From Citrobacter freundii (GTDB taxonomy: Bacteria; Pseudomonadota; Gammaproteobacteria; Enterobacterales; Enterobacteriaceae): 64,000 bases of DNA. The position numbers were made by a program, and so were the translations under genes. The notes beneath the pieces were generated by a model, which was not told the DNA's origin, did not search any database, and worked only from the letters and a program-made list of their open reading frames with translations. The stretch spans positions 1-64,000 of the forward strand of contig NZ_JAALBX010000018.1 in the NCBI RefSeq assembly GCF_011077955.1, given 5' to 3'. Within the stretch, counting starts at the first letter, position 1, and every line of letters starts with the position of its first letter. Positions 26,254 to 35,738 of this stretch are shown here, one piece after another.

Positions 26254-27676
26254 GAAAACCGTTTCTCTGTTGGCGCTGGTGGTTGGCGCGGCGCTCGCTG
26301 GCGGCTACTGGCTTGGGCAACAGCAGCATGTGCCCGCCACGGCGTCGGCTGAGCCGGAGCGTAAAGTGCTCTACTGGTACGATCCGATGGTGCCAGGCCA
26401 GCGCTTCGACAAACCGGGTAAATCGCCGTTTATGGATATGGATCTTCAACCGCGCTATGCCGATGAGGTGACCCCTGATGCGGGTGTGACAATAAGCGCC
26501 CGGCAGCAGCAAAATCTCGGCATCCGCACTGCCCGCGTGGAGCGCCGAGTGCTGGCAACGTCTTTTTCGGCCTATGCCACGGTGCAAAATGATGAGCGCA
26601 GCAGTGAAATTATTCCCGCTCCGGCCTCGGGAGTGGTGGAGAAATTGTTTGTGCGCGCGCCGTTGCAGGCCGTAAAACAGGGCGAACCGCTGGCGCAGCT
26701 CTGGATACCGGCGTGGACCACCGCCCAGCAGGAGTACCTTGCCGTGCGTTTACTGGGGGACCCGGCATTAACCGCGGCGGCGCGCGAGCGGCTGGCGTTA
26801 CAGTTTATGCCGCAGGAAGTGATTCGCCGCGTTGAGCGCAGCGGTCAACCACAAACCCGTCTGGTGCTGCGCGCCGGTCGTGACGGCTATGTGGCGAAGC
26901 TTGATACCCGCGTGGGGGCGCAAGTCACGGCGACCGCGCCGCTGTTTGAGCTGGCAAGCCTCGACCCGGTTTGGGTGGTGGTGGATTATCCGCCGTCTCA
27001 GGCGCAGGTGTTAAGCGTGGGGGCGGCGGTATCGGCGACGAGCGAAAGCTATCCAGGCGAAGTATTCAACGGTCATGTGAGCGAGCTGTTACCGGCGCTT
27101 GAGAGCACCACCCGCACTCTTCAGGCGCGCATCGTCATTGCGAATCCTCGCCAGAAGCTGAGGCCGGGCATGTATCTGGCGATTAACCGCGACGCGCAAA
27201 ACAGCGATTCGCCACGCCTGGCGGTGCCCGAAGAGTCGCTGATTGAAACCGGCAGCGCCAATCGCGTGCTGGTTGCAAAGGACGATGGCTTTTTCCAGGC
27301 GGTCAATGTCAAAACCGGGATCCGCGGCGAGGGCTGGGTGGAAATTACCTCGGGCCTTCGTGAAGGCATGAGCGTGGTCACGTCCGGGCAATTCCTGATT
27401 GATTCAGAAGCCAGTCTGCGCAGCGCATTGCCCGGTGAGGAGAAGAAAGCGGAGTATCAGGGCACGGGCGTGGTGGAGGCGCTGGACGACACCAGCGTCA
27501 CGCTTTCTCATGGCCCCATTCCGGCGCTGAAATGGGGGGCGATGACGATGGATTTCACCCTCAGTTCGCCGCAACCAGCCATCAAGCCGGGTCAGAAAGT
27601 GCACTTTACGTTCACCATGGAAGATGAGGGCGCGGTGATTACCCAACTCGTCCCGGTTAAGGACGGTGAGCAATGA
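26246..27676 (+). CDS. cusB: CusB-like membrane fusion protein with C-terminal CusF-like domain
   Basis: Periplasmic adaptor (476 aa) linking CusA and CusC. An N-terminal signal-anchor is followed by the metal-binding segment YWYDPM...[14 protein letters not shown], which keeps the three Met that bind Cu(I)/Ag(I) in E. coli CusB. Then come barrel-sandwich, helical hairpin and beta-barrel regions (about 95-395). E. coli CusB ends near 407; here about 75 more residues form a CusF-like domain, with [20 protein letters not shown] and [11 protein letters not shown] reproducing the His, Trp and Met-x-Met ligands. Such fusions exist in SilB/CusB homologues elsewhere. Overlaps cusC by 8 bases and cusA by 4. 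Confidence 0.9.
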   Translation: MNKKTVSLLALVVGAALAGGYWLGQQQHVPATASAEPERKVLYWYDPMVPGQRFDKPGKSPFMDMDLQPRYADEVTPDAGVTISARQQQNLGIRTARVERRVLATSFSAYATVQNDERSSEIIPAPASGVVEKLFVRAPLQAVKQGEPLAQLWIPAWTTAQQEYLAVRLLGDPALTAAARERLALQFMPQEVIRRVERSGQPQTRLVLRAGRDGYVAKLDTRVGAQVTATAPLFELASLDPVWVVVDYPPSQAQVLSVGAAVSATSESYPGEVFNGHVSELLPALESTTRTLQARIVIANPRQKLRPGMYLAINRDAQNSDSPRLAVPEESLIETGSANRVLVAKDDGFFQAVNVKTGIRGEGWVEITSGLREGMSVVTSGQFLIDSEASLRSALPGEEKKAEYQGTGVVEALDDTSVTLSHGPIPALKWGAMTMDFTLSSPQPAIKPGQKVHFTFTMEDEGAVITQLVPVKDGEQ

Positions 27677-30600
27677 TCGCGGCCATTATTCGAGGTTCTT
27701 TAAAAAACCGTTTTCTGGTGCTGATTGCGGCGCTGATGATGGCGGCGTGGGGGATCTGGGCGCTGATGCGCACACCGGTGGATGCCTTGCCGGATCTGTC
27801 GGACGTGCAAGTGATCGTCCGTGTCGCCTGGCCTGGTAAAGCGCCACAGGTGGTGGAAAATCAAGTGACCTATCCGCTTACCACTACCATGCTGTCGGTG
27901 CCCGGGGCAAAAACCGTGCGTGGGTTTTCCATGTTCGGCGAAACTTACGTTTATATCTTGTTTGAGGATGGCACCGATCCGTACTGGGCGCGATCCAGGG
28001 TGCAGGAGTATTTAAGCCAGGTGCAGTCACAACTGCCGGAGCAAGCTAAGACCTCGCTCGGCCCGGATGCCACCGGCGTTGGCTGGGTCTATGAATATGC
28101 GCTTATCGATAGGTCAGGAAAACGCAGCCTTGCGGATCTACGCGCCTTGCAGGACTGGACGCTGAAATTTGAGCTTAAAACAGTGCCTAACGTGGCGGAA
28201 GTGGCGAGCGTCGGCGGTATGGTGCGCCAGTATCAAATTGTGCTGCAACCTGAACGGCTGCGGGCGTTGAATATCACCCATCAACAGGTGGTGGATGCCG
28301 TCGGGCAGGCGAATCAAGAGAGCGGCGGTTCACTGCTGGAGCTGGGGGAGGCGGAATACATGGTGCGCACCACCGGCTATCTCGCGAACCTGGATGATTT
28401 TCGTAATATCGTCATTGTTAGCCGAAACGGCGTGCCGGTGCTGCTTTCTGATGTGGCGACAGTGCGCCTCGGCCCTGAAATCCGTCGCGGCGTGGCGGAA
28501 TATAACGGAGAAGGAGAGGTGGCTGGCGGGATCATTGTCATGCGTTATGGCAAGAACGCGCTGGAAACCATTAACGCCGTTAAAGCTAAACTCACCGAAT
28601 TACAACGCGCGTTGCCGGCTGGGGTTGAAATTGTGCCGGTGTATGACCGGTCAAACCTGATTGAACACGCCATTGAAAATCTTACTCACAAATTGATCGA
28701 GGAATTTGTGGTAGTGGCGCTGGTCTGCGTGCTGTTTCTGTTTCACTTTCGATCGGCGCTGGTGGCGATTATTTCCCTGCCGCTTGGGATCCTGGGCGCG
28801 TTTATCATCATGTATTACCAGGGGATCAACGCCAATATTATGTCGCTCGGCGGGATCGCCATCGCCATCGGCGCGATGGTGGATGCGGCGATCGTCATGA
28901 TCGAAAATATGCATAAAGTGCTCGAACAGTGGCGGCACGATCATGACGGCAAAACGCCAGACGGCGAGCAATACTGGAAAATTGCCGAGCAGGCGGCGGT
29001 GGAAGTGGGGCCTGCGCTGTTTTGCAGTCTGCTTATTATTACGCTTTCTTTCATTCCCGTGTTTGCGCTGGAAGCGCAAGAAGGACGCATGTTTTCCCCG
29101 CTGGCATTCACTAAAACCTGGGCGATGGCGGTATCTGCGGGCCTTGGCATTACGCTTATCCCGGTGTTGATGGGGGCGTTTATTCGCGGGCGAATCCCAG
29201 CCGAACAGGATAACCCTCTTAACCGCTGGCTTATTCACGCTTACGAGCCGTTGCTTGAGAAGGTGCTGGGCTGGCCGAAAACCACGGTGGCGCTTGCGCT
29301 TATTCTGCTGGTGGCGACGCTGTGGCCGCTTAGTCGCTTAGGAAGTGAATTTATGCCGCCGCTCGATGAGGGCGACTTGCTGTATATGCCCTCAACACTT
29401 CCAGGCATTTCAGCGCGTGAGGCGGCGAGGTTGTTGCAGCAAACCGACCGGTTAATCAAAACCGTGCCGGAGGTAGAAAGCGTATTTGGAAAGGCCGGGC
29501 GAGCTGAAACCGCCACGGATCCGGCGCCGTTGACCATGCTGGAAACGACCATTCGTTTTAAACCGCGCGACCAGTGGCGTGAAGGGATGACCATGGACAA
29601 GCTGGTGGAAGAACTGGACGCGCGGGTGAAAGTGCCCGGCATTGCCAACGTCTGGGTTCCACCCATCCGCAACCGGCTCGATATGCTCGCCACGGGTATC
29701 AAAAGCCCGGTGGGAATAAAGGTGAACGGCAGTCATATTGAAGATATTGAACGGGTCGCCAGCGAAATCGAGCAACGGGTGAAATCGGTGCCGGGTGTGA
29801 CCTCAGTACTGGCGGAGCGACTGGCGGGCGGGCGCTATATCGATATCGCGATTAACCGGCGCAACGCGGCGCGATACGGCGTTTCCGTGAGCGAATTGCA
29901 GTCGATGGTGGCAACGCTGGTTGGTGGGCAAAATATTGGTGAAACCCTTGAAGGACGCGAGCGTTACCCGATAAACGTGCGTTATCCGCGGGAGTGGCGC
30001 GACAATATTCAAAAACTGCGCGCCTTGCCGGTGGTCACCGCTAACGGCAGCCAGGTGACGCTGTCGGAACTTGCCGATATCACCATCACCGACGGGCCGC
30101 CGATGCTGAAGAGCGAAAATGCGCGCTTATCAAACTGGATCTATGTTGACCTGCGTGGGCGTGATTTGAAATCAGCGGTGAAGGAGATGCAGAGCATTGT
30201 GGCGGCTAACGTTACGTTACCGCAGGGGGTGACGCTGTCTTGGTCCGGGCAGTTTGAATATCTGGAACGCGCCACGGCGACCCTGAAAATCGTGCTGCCG
30301 TTTACGCTGTTGATTATTTTTATTCTGCTGTATATCACCTTCAAGCGTTTTAGCGATGCGTTGCTCATCATGGGGACATTGCCGTTTGCGTTAATTGGTG
30401 GGGTCTGGCTGCTGTGGTTGCTGGATTACCGGCTTTCCGTCGCGGGAGCGGTGGGATTTATTGCGCTTGCGGGCGTGGCGGCGGAATTCGGCGTTATCAT
30501 GGTACTTTATTTAAATCAGGCGTGGCGGCGAAAACAGCAAACGCCTGAAGGCGATCCAACGGCGCAACTCATGCAGGCAATCCATGAAGGCGCGGTGCTG

Positions 30601-30819
30601 CGGGTGCGTCCGAAAGTGATGACAGTGGCGACCATTATGGCGGGTTTGATGCCGATAATGTGGGGTAGCGGTAGTGGTTCAGAGGTGATGAGCCGCATTG
30701 CCGCGCCGATGATAGGCGGCATGATTACCGCGCCGCTGTTGTCGATGCTGGTGATCCCGGCGCTCTATTTGCTTATCAAAAAACCGCGAAAAAGCGCGTC
30801 TGAACGACGTCCTGGCTAA
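27673..30819 (+). CDS. cusA: CusA, Cu(I)/Ag(I) RND efflux pump
   Basis: Inner-membrane resistance-nodulation-division pump (1048 aa; E. coli CusA 1047) driven by protons, with two large periplasmic loops and about 12 membrane helices. Conserved are [14 protein letters not shown], the proton-relay aspartate in [13 protein letters not shown] (residue about 405), and three methionines matching the E. coli metal site: in [23 protein letters not shown] and [13 protein letters not shown]. Last gene of the operon; no cusRS two-component genes are adjacent. A hairpin (30833-30866) lies just after the stop. Confidence 0.95.
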   Translation: MIAAIIRGSLKNRFLVLIAALMMAAWGIWALMRTPVDALPDLSDVQVIVRVAWPGKAPQVVENQVTYPLTTTMLSVPGAKTVRGFSMFGETYVYILFEDGTDPYWARSRVQEYLSQVQSQLPEQAKTSLGPDATGVGWVYEYALIDRSGKRSLADLRALQDWTLKFELKTVPNVAEVASVGGMVRQYQIVLQPERLRALNITHQQVVDAVGQANQESGGSLLELGEAEYMVRTTGYLANLDDFRNIVIVSRNGVPVLLSDVATVRLGPEIRRGVAEYNGEGEVAGGIIVMRYGKNALETINAVKAKLTELQRALPAGVEIVPVYDRSNLIEHAIENLTHKLIEEFVVVALVCVLFLFHFRSALVAIISLPLGILGAFIIMYYQGINANIMSLGGIAIAIGAMVDAAIVMIENMHKVLEQWRHDHDGKTPDGEQYWKIAEQAAVEVGPALFCSLLIITLSFIPVFALEAQEGRMFSPLAFTKTWAMAVSAGLGITLIPVLMGAFIRGRIPAEQDNPLNRWLIHAYEPLLEKVLGWPKTTVALALILLVATLWPLSRLGSEFMPPLDEGDLLYMPSTLPGISAREAARLLQQTDRLIKTVPEVESVFGKAGRAETATDPAPLTMLETTIRFKPRDQWREGMTMDKLVEELDARVKVPGIANVWVPPIRNRLDMLATGIKSPVGIKVNGSHIEDIERVASEIEQRVKSVPGVTSVLAERLAGGRYIDIAINRRNAARYGVSVSELQSMVATLVGGQNIGETLEGRERYPINVRYPREWRDNIQKLRALPVVTANGSQVTLSELADITITDGPPMLKSENARLSNWIYVDLRGRDLKSAVKEMQSIVAANVTLPQGVTLSWSGQFEYLERATATLKIVLPFTLLIIFILLYITFKRFSDALLIMGTLPFALIGGVWLLWLLDYRLSVAGAVGFIALAGVAAEFGVIMVLYLNQAWRRKQQTPEGDPTAQLMQAIHEGAVLRVRPKVMTVATIMAGLMPIMWGSGSGSEVMSRIAAPMIGGMITAPLLSMLVIPALYLLIKKPRKSASERRPG

Positions 30820-31271
30820 GATGCGGTACGTACCGGGTAAATCTGGCGCAAGTGAGATTTTCCCGGGGGTAAAGCCAGGCGTAACAGGTCGTACGCAGCG
30901 CCGCACTCGTTGACATAATTCATTCTTTTATGAAGATCTTTTAATGGGTAACCGGAATGCCGGTGGGGGGGGCAGGCAAGGTGGCTGGCATGCTTTCCGG
31001 CAATCGGTGCGCCTGGCAGACGCTGCCTACGTGACTGTGTGTTTTACCTGGTGGAACGTTAACGTTTTTAGGTCTGAAAAAAGAGCATGATGCGTTATTG
31101 CCCATTCTCCTTGAAAAATAAGCACTAAAAGTCACAACTACCTATTTTTTAGGAAAACTTCGAGACTTTTATCACTTTTTCACAAAGTTCGACTGGACAA
31201 ATGTCACCACAATTGTTGTACTGATGCTCGACACAGCATTTGTGTCGTTTTTTCATGTAAAGGTAATTTTG
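30820..31271. other. 452-bp gap at the usual place of pagP
   Basis: In E. coli pagP lies between dcuC and cspE; here no reading frame resembling PagP is found between dcuC and cspE. The left part has a hairpin with 12-base arms, CCGGG-T-AAATCT (30833-30844) and AGATTT-T-CCCGG (30855-30866), around a GGCGCAAGTG loop and without a T-run. The right end holds the cspE promoter and leader. A short G-rich run (GTGGGGGGGGC) lies near 30962. Nothing else recognised. Confidence 0.55.
31194..31222 (+). promoter_or_regulatory. Predicted cspE promoter
   Basis: TGGACA (31194-31199) and TGTACT (31217-31222) with an exact 17-base spacer. Transcription from about 31229 gives a leader of roughly 43 bases before the cspE ATG. 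Confidence 0.55.
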
Positions 31272-31481
31272 ATGTCTAAGATTAAAGGTAACGTTAAGTG
31301 GTTTAATGAATCCAAAGGATTCGGTTTCATTACTCCGGAAGATGGCAGCAAAGACGTGTTCGTACACTTCTCTGCGATCCAGAGCAATGGTTTCAAAACT
31401 CTGGCTGAAGGTCAGCGTGTAGAGTTCGAAATCACTAACGGTGCCAAAGGCCCTTCTGCTGCTAACGTAATCGCTATCTGA
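31272..31481 (+). CDS. cspE: CspE, cold-shock-family RNA-binding protein
   Basis: Single OB-fold RNA chaperone and transcription antiterminator (69 aa, E. coli length), expressed also at normal temperature. RNA-binding motifs KGFGFI (RNP1) and VFVHFS (RNP2) are intact. ATG at 31272 begins [14 protein letters not shown]; in-frame codons upstream belong to the leader. AAAGGTAA is the ribosome site. Followed by a strong terminator, so monocistronic. Gene order cspE-crcB-ybeM-tatE-lipA is that of E. coli. Confidence 0.97.
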   Translation: MSKIKGNVKWFNESKGFGFITPEDGSKDVFVHFSAIQSNGFKTLAEGQRVEFEITNGAKGPSAANVIAI

Positions 31482-31503
31482 TTCGTAGTAAAGCAAGCAT
31501 TCA

Positions 31504-31530
31504 AAACCCGCTCAAGAGCGGGTTTTTTTT
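31504..31530 (+). terminator. cspE terminator
   Basis: AACCCGCTC-AA-GAGCGGGTT followed by T8, 23 bases after the cspE stop. Confidence 0.9.
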
Positions 31531-31576
31531 GCGTCCAATTTGATGAAGCAGGAAACCAGAACGGTATTGGGAAGGC

Positions 31577-31663
31577 TTAGTAAAACAGAAAAGTTTTAAG
31601 AAAGCAGGCGATCACCAAAGCGGTAAACATCAGTGCGCTTGTACTTTGAGCAAATTCTTTCAT
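31577..31663 (-). CDS. Candidate 28-residue membrane peptide
   Basis: Short frame starting MKEFAQSTSALMFTAL and ending FLKTFLFY: a short polar start followed by one hydrophobic stretch with a single lysine near its end, as in known enterobacterial small membrane proteins. AAAGAGA lies 6 bases before the third of three tandem ATGs (31663, 31666, 31669), a good ribosome site. It lies between convergent cspE and crcB and is too short for usual gene finding. I do not recognise the family; only the start context and composition support it. Confidence 0.45.
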   Translation of the reverse strand: MKEFAQSTSALMFTALVIACFLKTFLFY

Positions 31664-31742
31664 CATCATTCTCTTTAACGGATAACAGACTATCCCGTCA
31701 TCGTTGCAAAGAAAGATTAAGCCAAGATTAACACCGCCCTGT

Positions 31743-32126
31743 TTATCGGCCGCTGAGTTGGGAAAATAACCAAAATGCGAGCGCGGTCATTAAAAATGAC
31801 CCTAACACGTTTATCACGACATTGAGCATTGCCCAGCCGAATCGCCCGTCCTGAAGCAAAAACACCACCTCCGCTGAAAAGGTCGAAAAAGTGGTGAGCC
31901 CGCCGCAAAAACCGGTTGTGATAAGCAGTTTCCACATGGGATCGATATGGCTCAGACGCGTAAACCACGCGAGACCTGCGCCAATAATAAACGCGCCGAT
32001 AAGGTTTGCCGTCAGCGTCCCGATGGGAATGGCATGATGCACCGGATTGAGCCGTAAACTTAATAACCACCGGGCAATGCTGCCTAAACCGCCGCCCAAA
32101 AATACCGCCAACGCAATATTAATCAC
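31743..32126 (-). CDS. crcB: CrcB/Fluc fluoride channel
   Basis: Dual-topology fluoride-export channel (127 aa, E. coli length) with four hydrophobic segments; two copies form the channel. Conserved are [21 protein letters not shown] (pore Asn) and [15 protein letters not shown] (sodium-site turn and pore Phe). A GTG start at 32126 is chosen because AAAGGA lies 6 bases upstream and the length then equals the family; the frame stays open upstream without a better site. No fluoride riboswitch was noticed. Divergent from ybeM. Confidence 0.92.
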   Translation of the reverse strand: MINIALAVFLGGGLGSIARWLLSLRLNPVHHAIPIGTLTANLIGAFIIGAGLAWFTRLSHIDPMWKLLITTGFCGGLTTFSTFSAEVVFLLQDGRFGWAMLNVVINVLGSFLMTALAFWLFSQLSGR

Positions 32127-32231
32127 ACAAATTCCTTTCTGGATCGTAATCAATGCATTTAGTGTACCGCTCAGGCCATACTCATGGCTATGATTGAGAA
32201 AGCGATCACGGTAAACCTTCAGGAGCGCGCG

Positions 32232-33020
32232 ATGAAAGTAGCAGCGGGGCAGTTTGCAGTGACCTCTGATTGTGAAAAGAACATTCAGTTGTGCATTCAC
32301 TACATGCGCGCGGCGCACGCGGCCGGGGTTGATTTGCTGGTTTTGCCGGAAGCTTTATTGGCGCGGGATGATAACGATCCAGACCTGTCGGTAAAATCCG
32401 CCCAGCCACTGGAAGGGCCCTTTGTTAGTGCGCTCTGCAAGGCGAGCGCGGGCAATGACATGACCACTTTCCTCACCATCCATGTGCCGACCACGCCTGG
32501 ACGCGCCGCGAATACGCAAATCGCCTTGCGAAATGGGGAGATAGTCGCGGTTTATCAAAAGATTCATCTGTATGATGCCTTCTCCATGCAAGAATCACGT
32601 CTGGTTGACGCCGGCGCGACGGTGGCGCCCATGTTGAATGTGGCGGGCATGAATGTCGGCATGATGACTTGTTATGATTTGCGCTTCCCGGAAATGGCGC
32701 TGAGCCTGGCGCTCGCGGGAGCTGATATCATCGTGCTTCCTGCCGCCTGGGTGCGGGGAGCGTTAAAAGAGCATCACTGGGCAACGCTACTGGCGGCGCG
32801 CGCGCTGGATAGCACCTGTTATGTCATTGCCGCAGGCGAGTGCGGCAACAAGAATATTGGTCAAAGCCGGGTTATCGATCCGCTTGGCGTGACTATCGCC
32901 GCCGCGGCGGAAAGCCCGGCGTTAATTGTGACGGAAGTGACAGCCGAGCGGGTAAACGCGGCACGGGAAAAGCTACCGGTCCTGGCGCATCGACGTTTTG
33001 CGCCGCCCGCTTTATTGTGA
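32232..33020 (+). CDS. ybeM: YbeM, deaminated-glutathione amidase (Nit1 type)
   Basis: Nitrilase-superfamily amidohydrolase (262 aa) that repairs deaminated glutathione, a by-product of aminotransferases. Catalytic triad visible: Glu in VLPEALLA, Lys in YQKIHLYD, Cys in [14 protein letters not shown] at 32232 ([10 protein letters not shown]) has CAGGAG upstream; the frame opens earlier at 32184 without support. It is followed after 126 bases by tatE. Confidence 0.9.
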   Translation: MKVAAGQFAVTSDCEKNIQLCIHYMRAAHAAGVDLLVLPEALLARDDNDPDLSVKSAQPLEGPFVSALCKASAGNDMTTFLTIHVPTTPGRAANTQIALRNGEIVAVYQKIHLYDAFSMQESRLVDAGATVAPMLNVAGMNVGMMTCYDLRFPEMALSLALAGADIIVLPAAWVRGALKEHHWATLLAARALDSTCYVIAAGECGNKNIGQSRVIDPLGVTIAAAAESPALIVTEVTAERVNAAREKLPVLAHRRFAPPALL

Positions 33021-33146
33021 TGTTTTTTTAAGCAGTGCTTGATTCACATTGTTACAGATTGCTATTGTACGTCCGGCTCAAATAACCGTTAATTGAGTCT
33101 GGCTTTTCGGCTGCCATTTCGGCGCCTGTTTATTAAGAAGGTAAGT

Positions 33147-33350
33147 ATGGGTGAGATTAGTATTACCAAACTGCTGGTAGTTGCCGCGCTGGTGGTTTTG
33201 CTGTTTGGAACCAAAAAGTTGCGTACCCTGGGCGGTGATTTGGGTGCAGCCATCAAAGGCTTCAAAAAAGCCATGAATGATGATGAAAATGCGGCGAAAG
33301 CCACGGCTGCCAACGATGCAACCGGCGAACGCATTACTCATAAAGAGTAA
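33147..33350 (+). CDS. tatE: TatE, Tat translocase component
   Basis: TatA-family single-span membrane protein (67 aa, E. coli length) that assists twin-arginine export of folded proteins. N-terminal helix [20 protein letters not shown], then the hinge FGTKKL and the amphipathic helix with FKKAMNDDE, then a polar tail. ATG at 33147 follows GAAGGTAAG and gives the exact family N-terminus; the frame opens 18 codons earlier in the leader. Ends at a bidirectional terminator facing lipA. Confidence 0.95.
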   Translation: MGEISITKLLVVAALVVLLFGTKKLRTLGGDLGAAIKGFKKAMNDDENAAKATAANDATGERITHKE

Positions 33351-33380
33351 CCGTAACCGCCAGGCGTTAAGGTAGAAAAA

Positions 33381-33406
33381 AACCGGCTCATAAAGGCCGG
33401 TTTTTT
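33381..33406. terminator. Bidirectional terminator between tatE and lipA
   Basis: AACCGGC-TCATAAAG-GCCGGTT with T6 on the + side and A7 before it (T-run on the minus strand), shared by convergent tatE and lipA. Confidence 0.87.
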
Positions 33407-33436
33407 ATTGTCTGTCGAAGAATACGTTACAAACTA

Positions 33437-34402
33437 TTACTTCACTTCTTCGCCTTTTGCCTGCATATCGGCATGATAGGACGACCGCACAAATGGCCCG
33501 CAAGCGGCATGGGTAAAGCCCATTGCCATCGCTTCAGCTTTCATCTCATCAAACTCATCAGGACTTACATAGCGCTGTACGGCTAAGTGATGGCGGCTCG
33601 GCTGCAAATATTGGCCAAGGGTCAACATGGTTACACCGTGACGACGCAGGTCGCGCATGACTTCAATGATTTCAGCGTTGGTTTCGCCAAGCCCTACCAT
33701 CAGGCCTGATTTGGTCGGGATATCCGGGTGCGCTTCTTTAAAGCGCTCTAAAAGCTTCAGCGACCAGTTATAGTCCGCGCCAGGGCGTACCTGACGGTAT
33801 AAGCGCGGTACGTTCTCAAGGTTATGGTTGAAAACATCCGGCGGTGTCGCGGTAAGAATATCGAGCGCCTTATCCATGCGGCCACGGAAATCGGGTACCA
33901 GCGTTTCAATTTTGATGCTTGGGCTTTTCTCGCGAATGGCGGAAATGCAATCGGCAAAATGCTGGGCGCCGCCGTCACGCAAATCATCGCGGTCAACGGA
34001 GGTGATAACCACGTAACGCAACGCCATGTCGGCGATGGTCTGTGCCAGCTTTTGCGGTTCGTTAGCGTCTGGCGCCACCGGGCGACCATGGGCTACGTCG
34101 CAGAACGGGCAGCGACGGGTACAAATTGCGCCCAGGATCATAAAGGTCGCGGTGCCGTGGTTGAAACATTCCGCCAGGTTAGGGCAGGAGGCTTCTTCAC
34201 AGACGGAGTGCAGACCGTTTTTACGCATGGCTGCTTTGATGCCCTGAATGCGTGTCGAGTCGGCTGGAAGTTTGATTTTCATCCACTCCGGCTTTCTTAA
34301 CAGCGCTTCTCGCTCTGTCGCCACGTTTTTAACCGGGATTAAGGCCATTTTGTCGGCGTCGCGGTATTTAACGCCGCGTTCCATCACGATGGGTTTACTC
34401 AT
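33437..34402 (-). CDS. lipA: LipA, lipoyl synthase
   Basis: Radical-SAM enzyme (321 aa, E. coli length) that inserts two sulfurs into octanoyl groups on lipoyl domains. Both iron-sulfur sites are visible: auxiliary-cluster cysteines in [12 protein letters not shown] and the radical-SAM motif CTRRCPFCD; the C-terminal RSSYHAD supplies the serine ligand. It works directly after LipB, encoded just upstream. In E. coli the LysR gene ybeF lies between lipA and lipB; here only 202 non-coding bases separate them. Confidence 0.97.
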   Translation of the reverse strand: MSKPIVMERGVKYRDADKMALIPVKNVATEREALLRKPEWMKIKLPADSTRIQGIKAAMRKNGLHSVCEEASCPNLAECFNHGTATFMILGAICTRRCPFCDVAHGRPVAPDANEPQKLAQTIADMALRYVVITSVDRDDLRDGGAQHFADCISAIREKSPSIKIETLVPDFRGRMDKALDILTATPPDVFNHNLENVPRLYRQVRPGADYNWSLKLLERFKEAHPDIPTKSGLMVGLGETNAEIIEVMRDLRRHGVTMLTLGQYLQPSRHHLAVQRYVSPDEFDEMKAEAMAMGFTHAACGPFVRSSYHADMQAKGEEVK

Positions 34403-34494
34403 AGCATGCGTGTTCCAGTTGCGGATAACGAAGGAAAGCGTCTCAATTCAAGTAAGTATTGTATTTATCAACTATTTTTGAATTTGCGCGACGC

Positions 34495-34503
34495 AGTATA
34501 CCA
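34495..34503 (-). promoter_or_regulatory. Predicted lipA promoter (extended -10)
   Basis: On the minus strand TGGTATACT is an extended -10 element (TGn-TATACT) without a clear -35. It would start transcription near 34488 and give a leader of about 86 bases, making lipA separable from lipB. Confidence 0.45.
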
Positions 34504-34604
34504 TTACTCTCTGCGGGAAAGCAGCCTCGCCACAGGTAAAAAGGGAACAGAATTGTAAAATGATTGTTATTTTGTGCTCTTGCACAGGTTACAACCCTGT
34601 TTCC

Positions 34605-35264
34605 CTAAACGGTTGCCTGGACGGGCGTTTCAACGACCTGCACGGGCGGGTTGCCCAATAACGCCAGCGTGTGTTTCAACAGCAGCGGATTCACAGTTTC
34701 AAGGGTGCTGGCGGCATGGTAAGCGCTTACCTGAGTCATTTCCATCCCGGCGTAACCGCACGGGTTGATGCGCAGGAACGGCGATAAATCCATATTGATA
34801 TTCAGCGCCAGACCATGGAAAGAGCAGCCTTTACGAATACGTAGCCCGAGCGAGCAGATTTTTTTCTCACCGACATAGACGCCTGGCGCATCGGCGCGGG
34901 GATGCGCGTCGATTTCAAGCTCGGCAAGGGTGTTTACCACCGTTTGCTCAAGCAGGGTCACCAAGTCACGTACCCCAAGCTTACGGCGCTTTAAATTGAG
35001 CATGACGTACATTACCTGTTGCCCGGGCCCATGATAGGTTACCTGGCCGCCGCGATCGCTTTGAACCACCGGGATGTCTCCTGGCATCAACACATGTTCT
35101 GCTTTACCGGCTTGCCCTTGTGTGAAGACAGGAAGATGCTCAACCAGCCAGATTTCATCCGGGGTATCGGCGTCACGTTTATCAGTAAACTCATGCATGG
35201 CCTGCGAAACCGGATCATAAGGTTGCAAACCGAGCTGGCGAATAAGAATGGTGTCCTGAAACAA
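34605..35264 (-). CDS. lipB: LipB, octanoyl-ACP:protein octanoyltransferase
   Basis: Transfers octanoate from acyl carrier protein to lipoyl domains (219 aa; E. coli 213). Conserved: [28 protein letters not shown] (catalytic Lys) and [11 protein letters not shown] (nucleophilic Cys). A TTG start at 35264 is chosen: it gives [12 protein letters not shown], aligning with E. coli MYQDKILVRQLG, and CCGGAG lies about 7 bases upstream. The only in-frame ATG (35330) would add 22 unlike residues. The C-terminus (about 25 aa) differs from E. coli. Confidence 0.92.
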   Translation of the reverse strand: MFQDTILIRQLGLQPYDPVSQAMHEFTDKRDADTPDEIWLVEHLPVFTQGQAGKAEHVLMPGDIPVVQSDRGGQVTYHGPGQQVMYVMLNLKRRKLGVRDLVTLLEQTVVNTLAELEIDAHPRADAPGVYVGEKKICSLGLRIRKGCSFHGLALNINMDLSPFLRINPCGYAGMEMTQVSAYHAASTLETVNPLLLKHTLALLGNPPVQVVETPVQATV

Positions 35265-35370
35265 AACAGCGTCTCCGGAGGGGAAAAGGTGGCGGGGAGT
35301 ATAACACAGGCGCGCATCGCAGCGCCGCACGAGACGTGGAGAGAATACCCGGCCTGAGCCGGGTAAGGGA

Positions 35371-35634
35371 TCACAACACCATACGGACGATGTCGATATT
35401 GCCTAATTCTTCATACAGCGTTTCGACTTGCTCAATGTGCGTGGCGTTGATAGTGATTGAAACGGAGTGGTAGTTCCCTTTGCTGCTTGGTTTCACCTGC
35501 GGCGTGTAATCACCAGGCGCATGGCGCTGAACTACCTCAACGACCATATCAACCAACTCCGGTTTCGCCAGGCCCATTACTTTGTAAGTGAAGGACGTCG
35601 GGAACTCTAACAGTTCGTTAAGTTTGGTTTTCAT
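35371..35634 (-). CDS. ybeD: YbeD, DUF493 family small protein
   Basis: 87-aa cytoplasmic protein identical in length to E. coli YbeD, with a ferredoxin-like (ACT-like) fold in known structures; function not settled. It sits before lipB in the same direction and may be co-transcribed. [18 protein letters not shown] and [20 protein letters not shown] are typical. A terminator separates it from dacA upstream. Confidence 0.93.
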   Translation of the reverse strand: MKTKLNELLEFPTSFTYKVMGLAKPELVDMVVEVVQRHAPGDYTPQVKPSSKGNYHSVSITINATHIEQVETLYEELGNIDIVRMVL

Positions 35635-35654
35635 GTCAGCTCCAGCATTGCGTG

Positions 35655-35690
35655 AAAAATAATAACTCCCGCCTGAGCGGGAGTTGTTTT
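35655..35690 (-). terminator. dacA terminator
   Basis: On the minus strand AACTCCCGC-TCAG-GCGGGAGTT followed by ATTATTTTT, between dacA and ybeD. Confidence 0.8.
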
Positions 35691-35738
35691 GATGCTTAGT
35701 ATATGGGGACGTAAATCACACTTTCAAGTGTTCATTTT

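Noticed and set aside
30820-31140. Possible pagP remnant before cspE
   Set aside because: A short stretch near 31050 reads PGGTLTF, but no longer similarity to the PagP C-terminus is seen in any frame.
34575-34602. Terminator after lipB or a PdhR-type operator
   Set aside because: A short inverted repeat (ACAGG...CCTGT) is present, but without a T-run and with no convincing match to a known operator.
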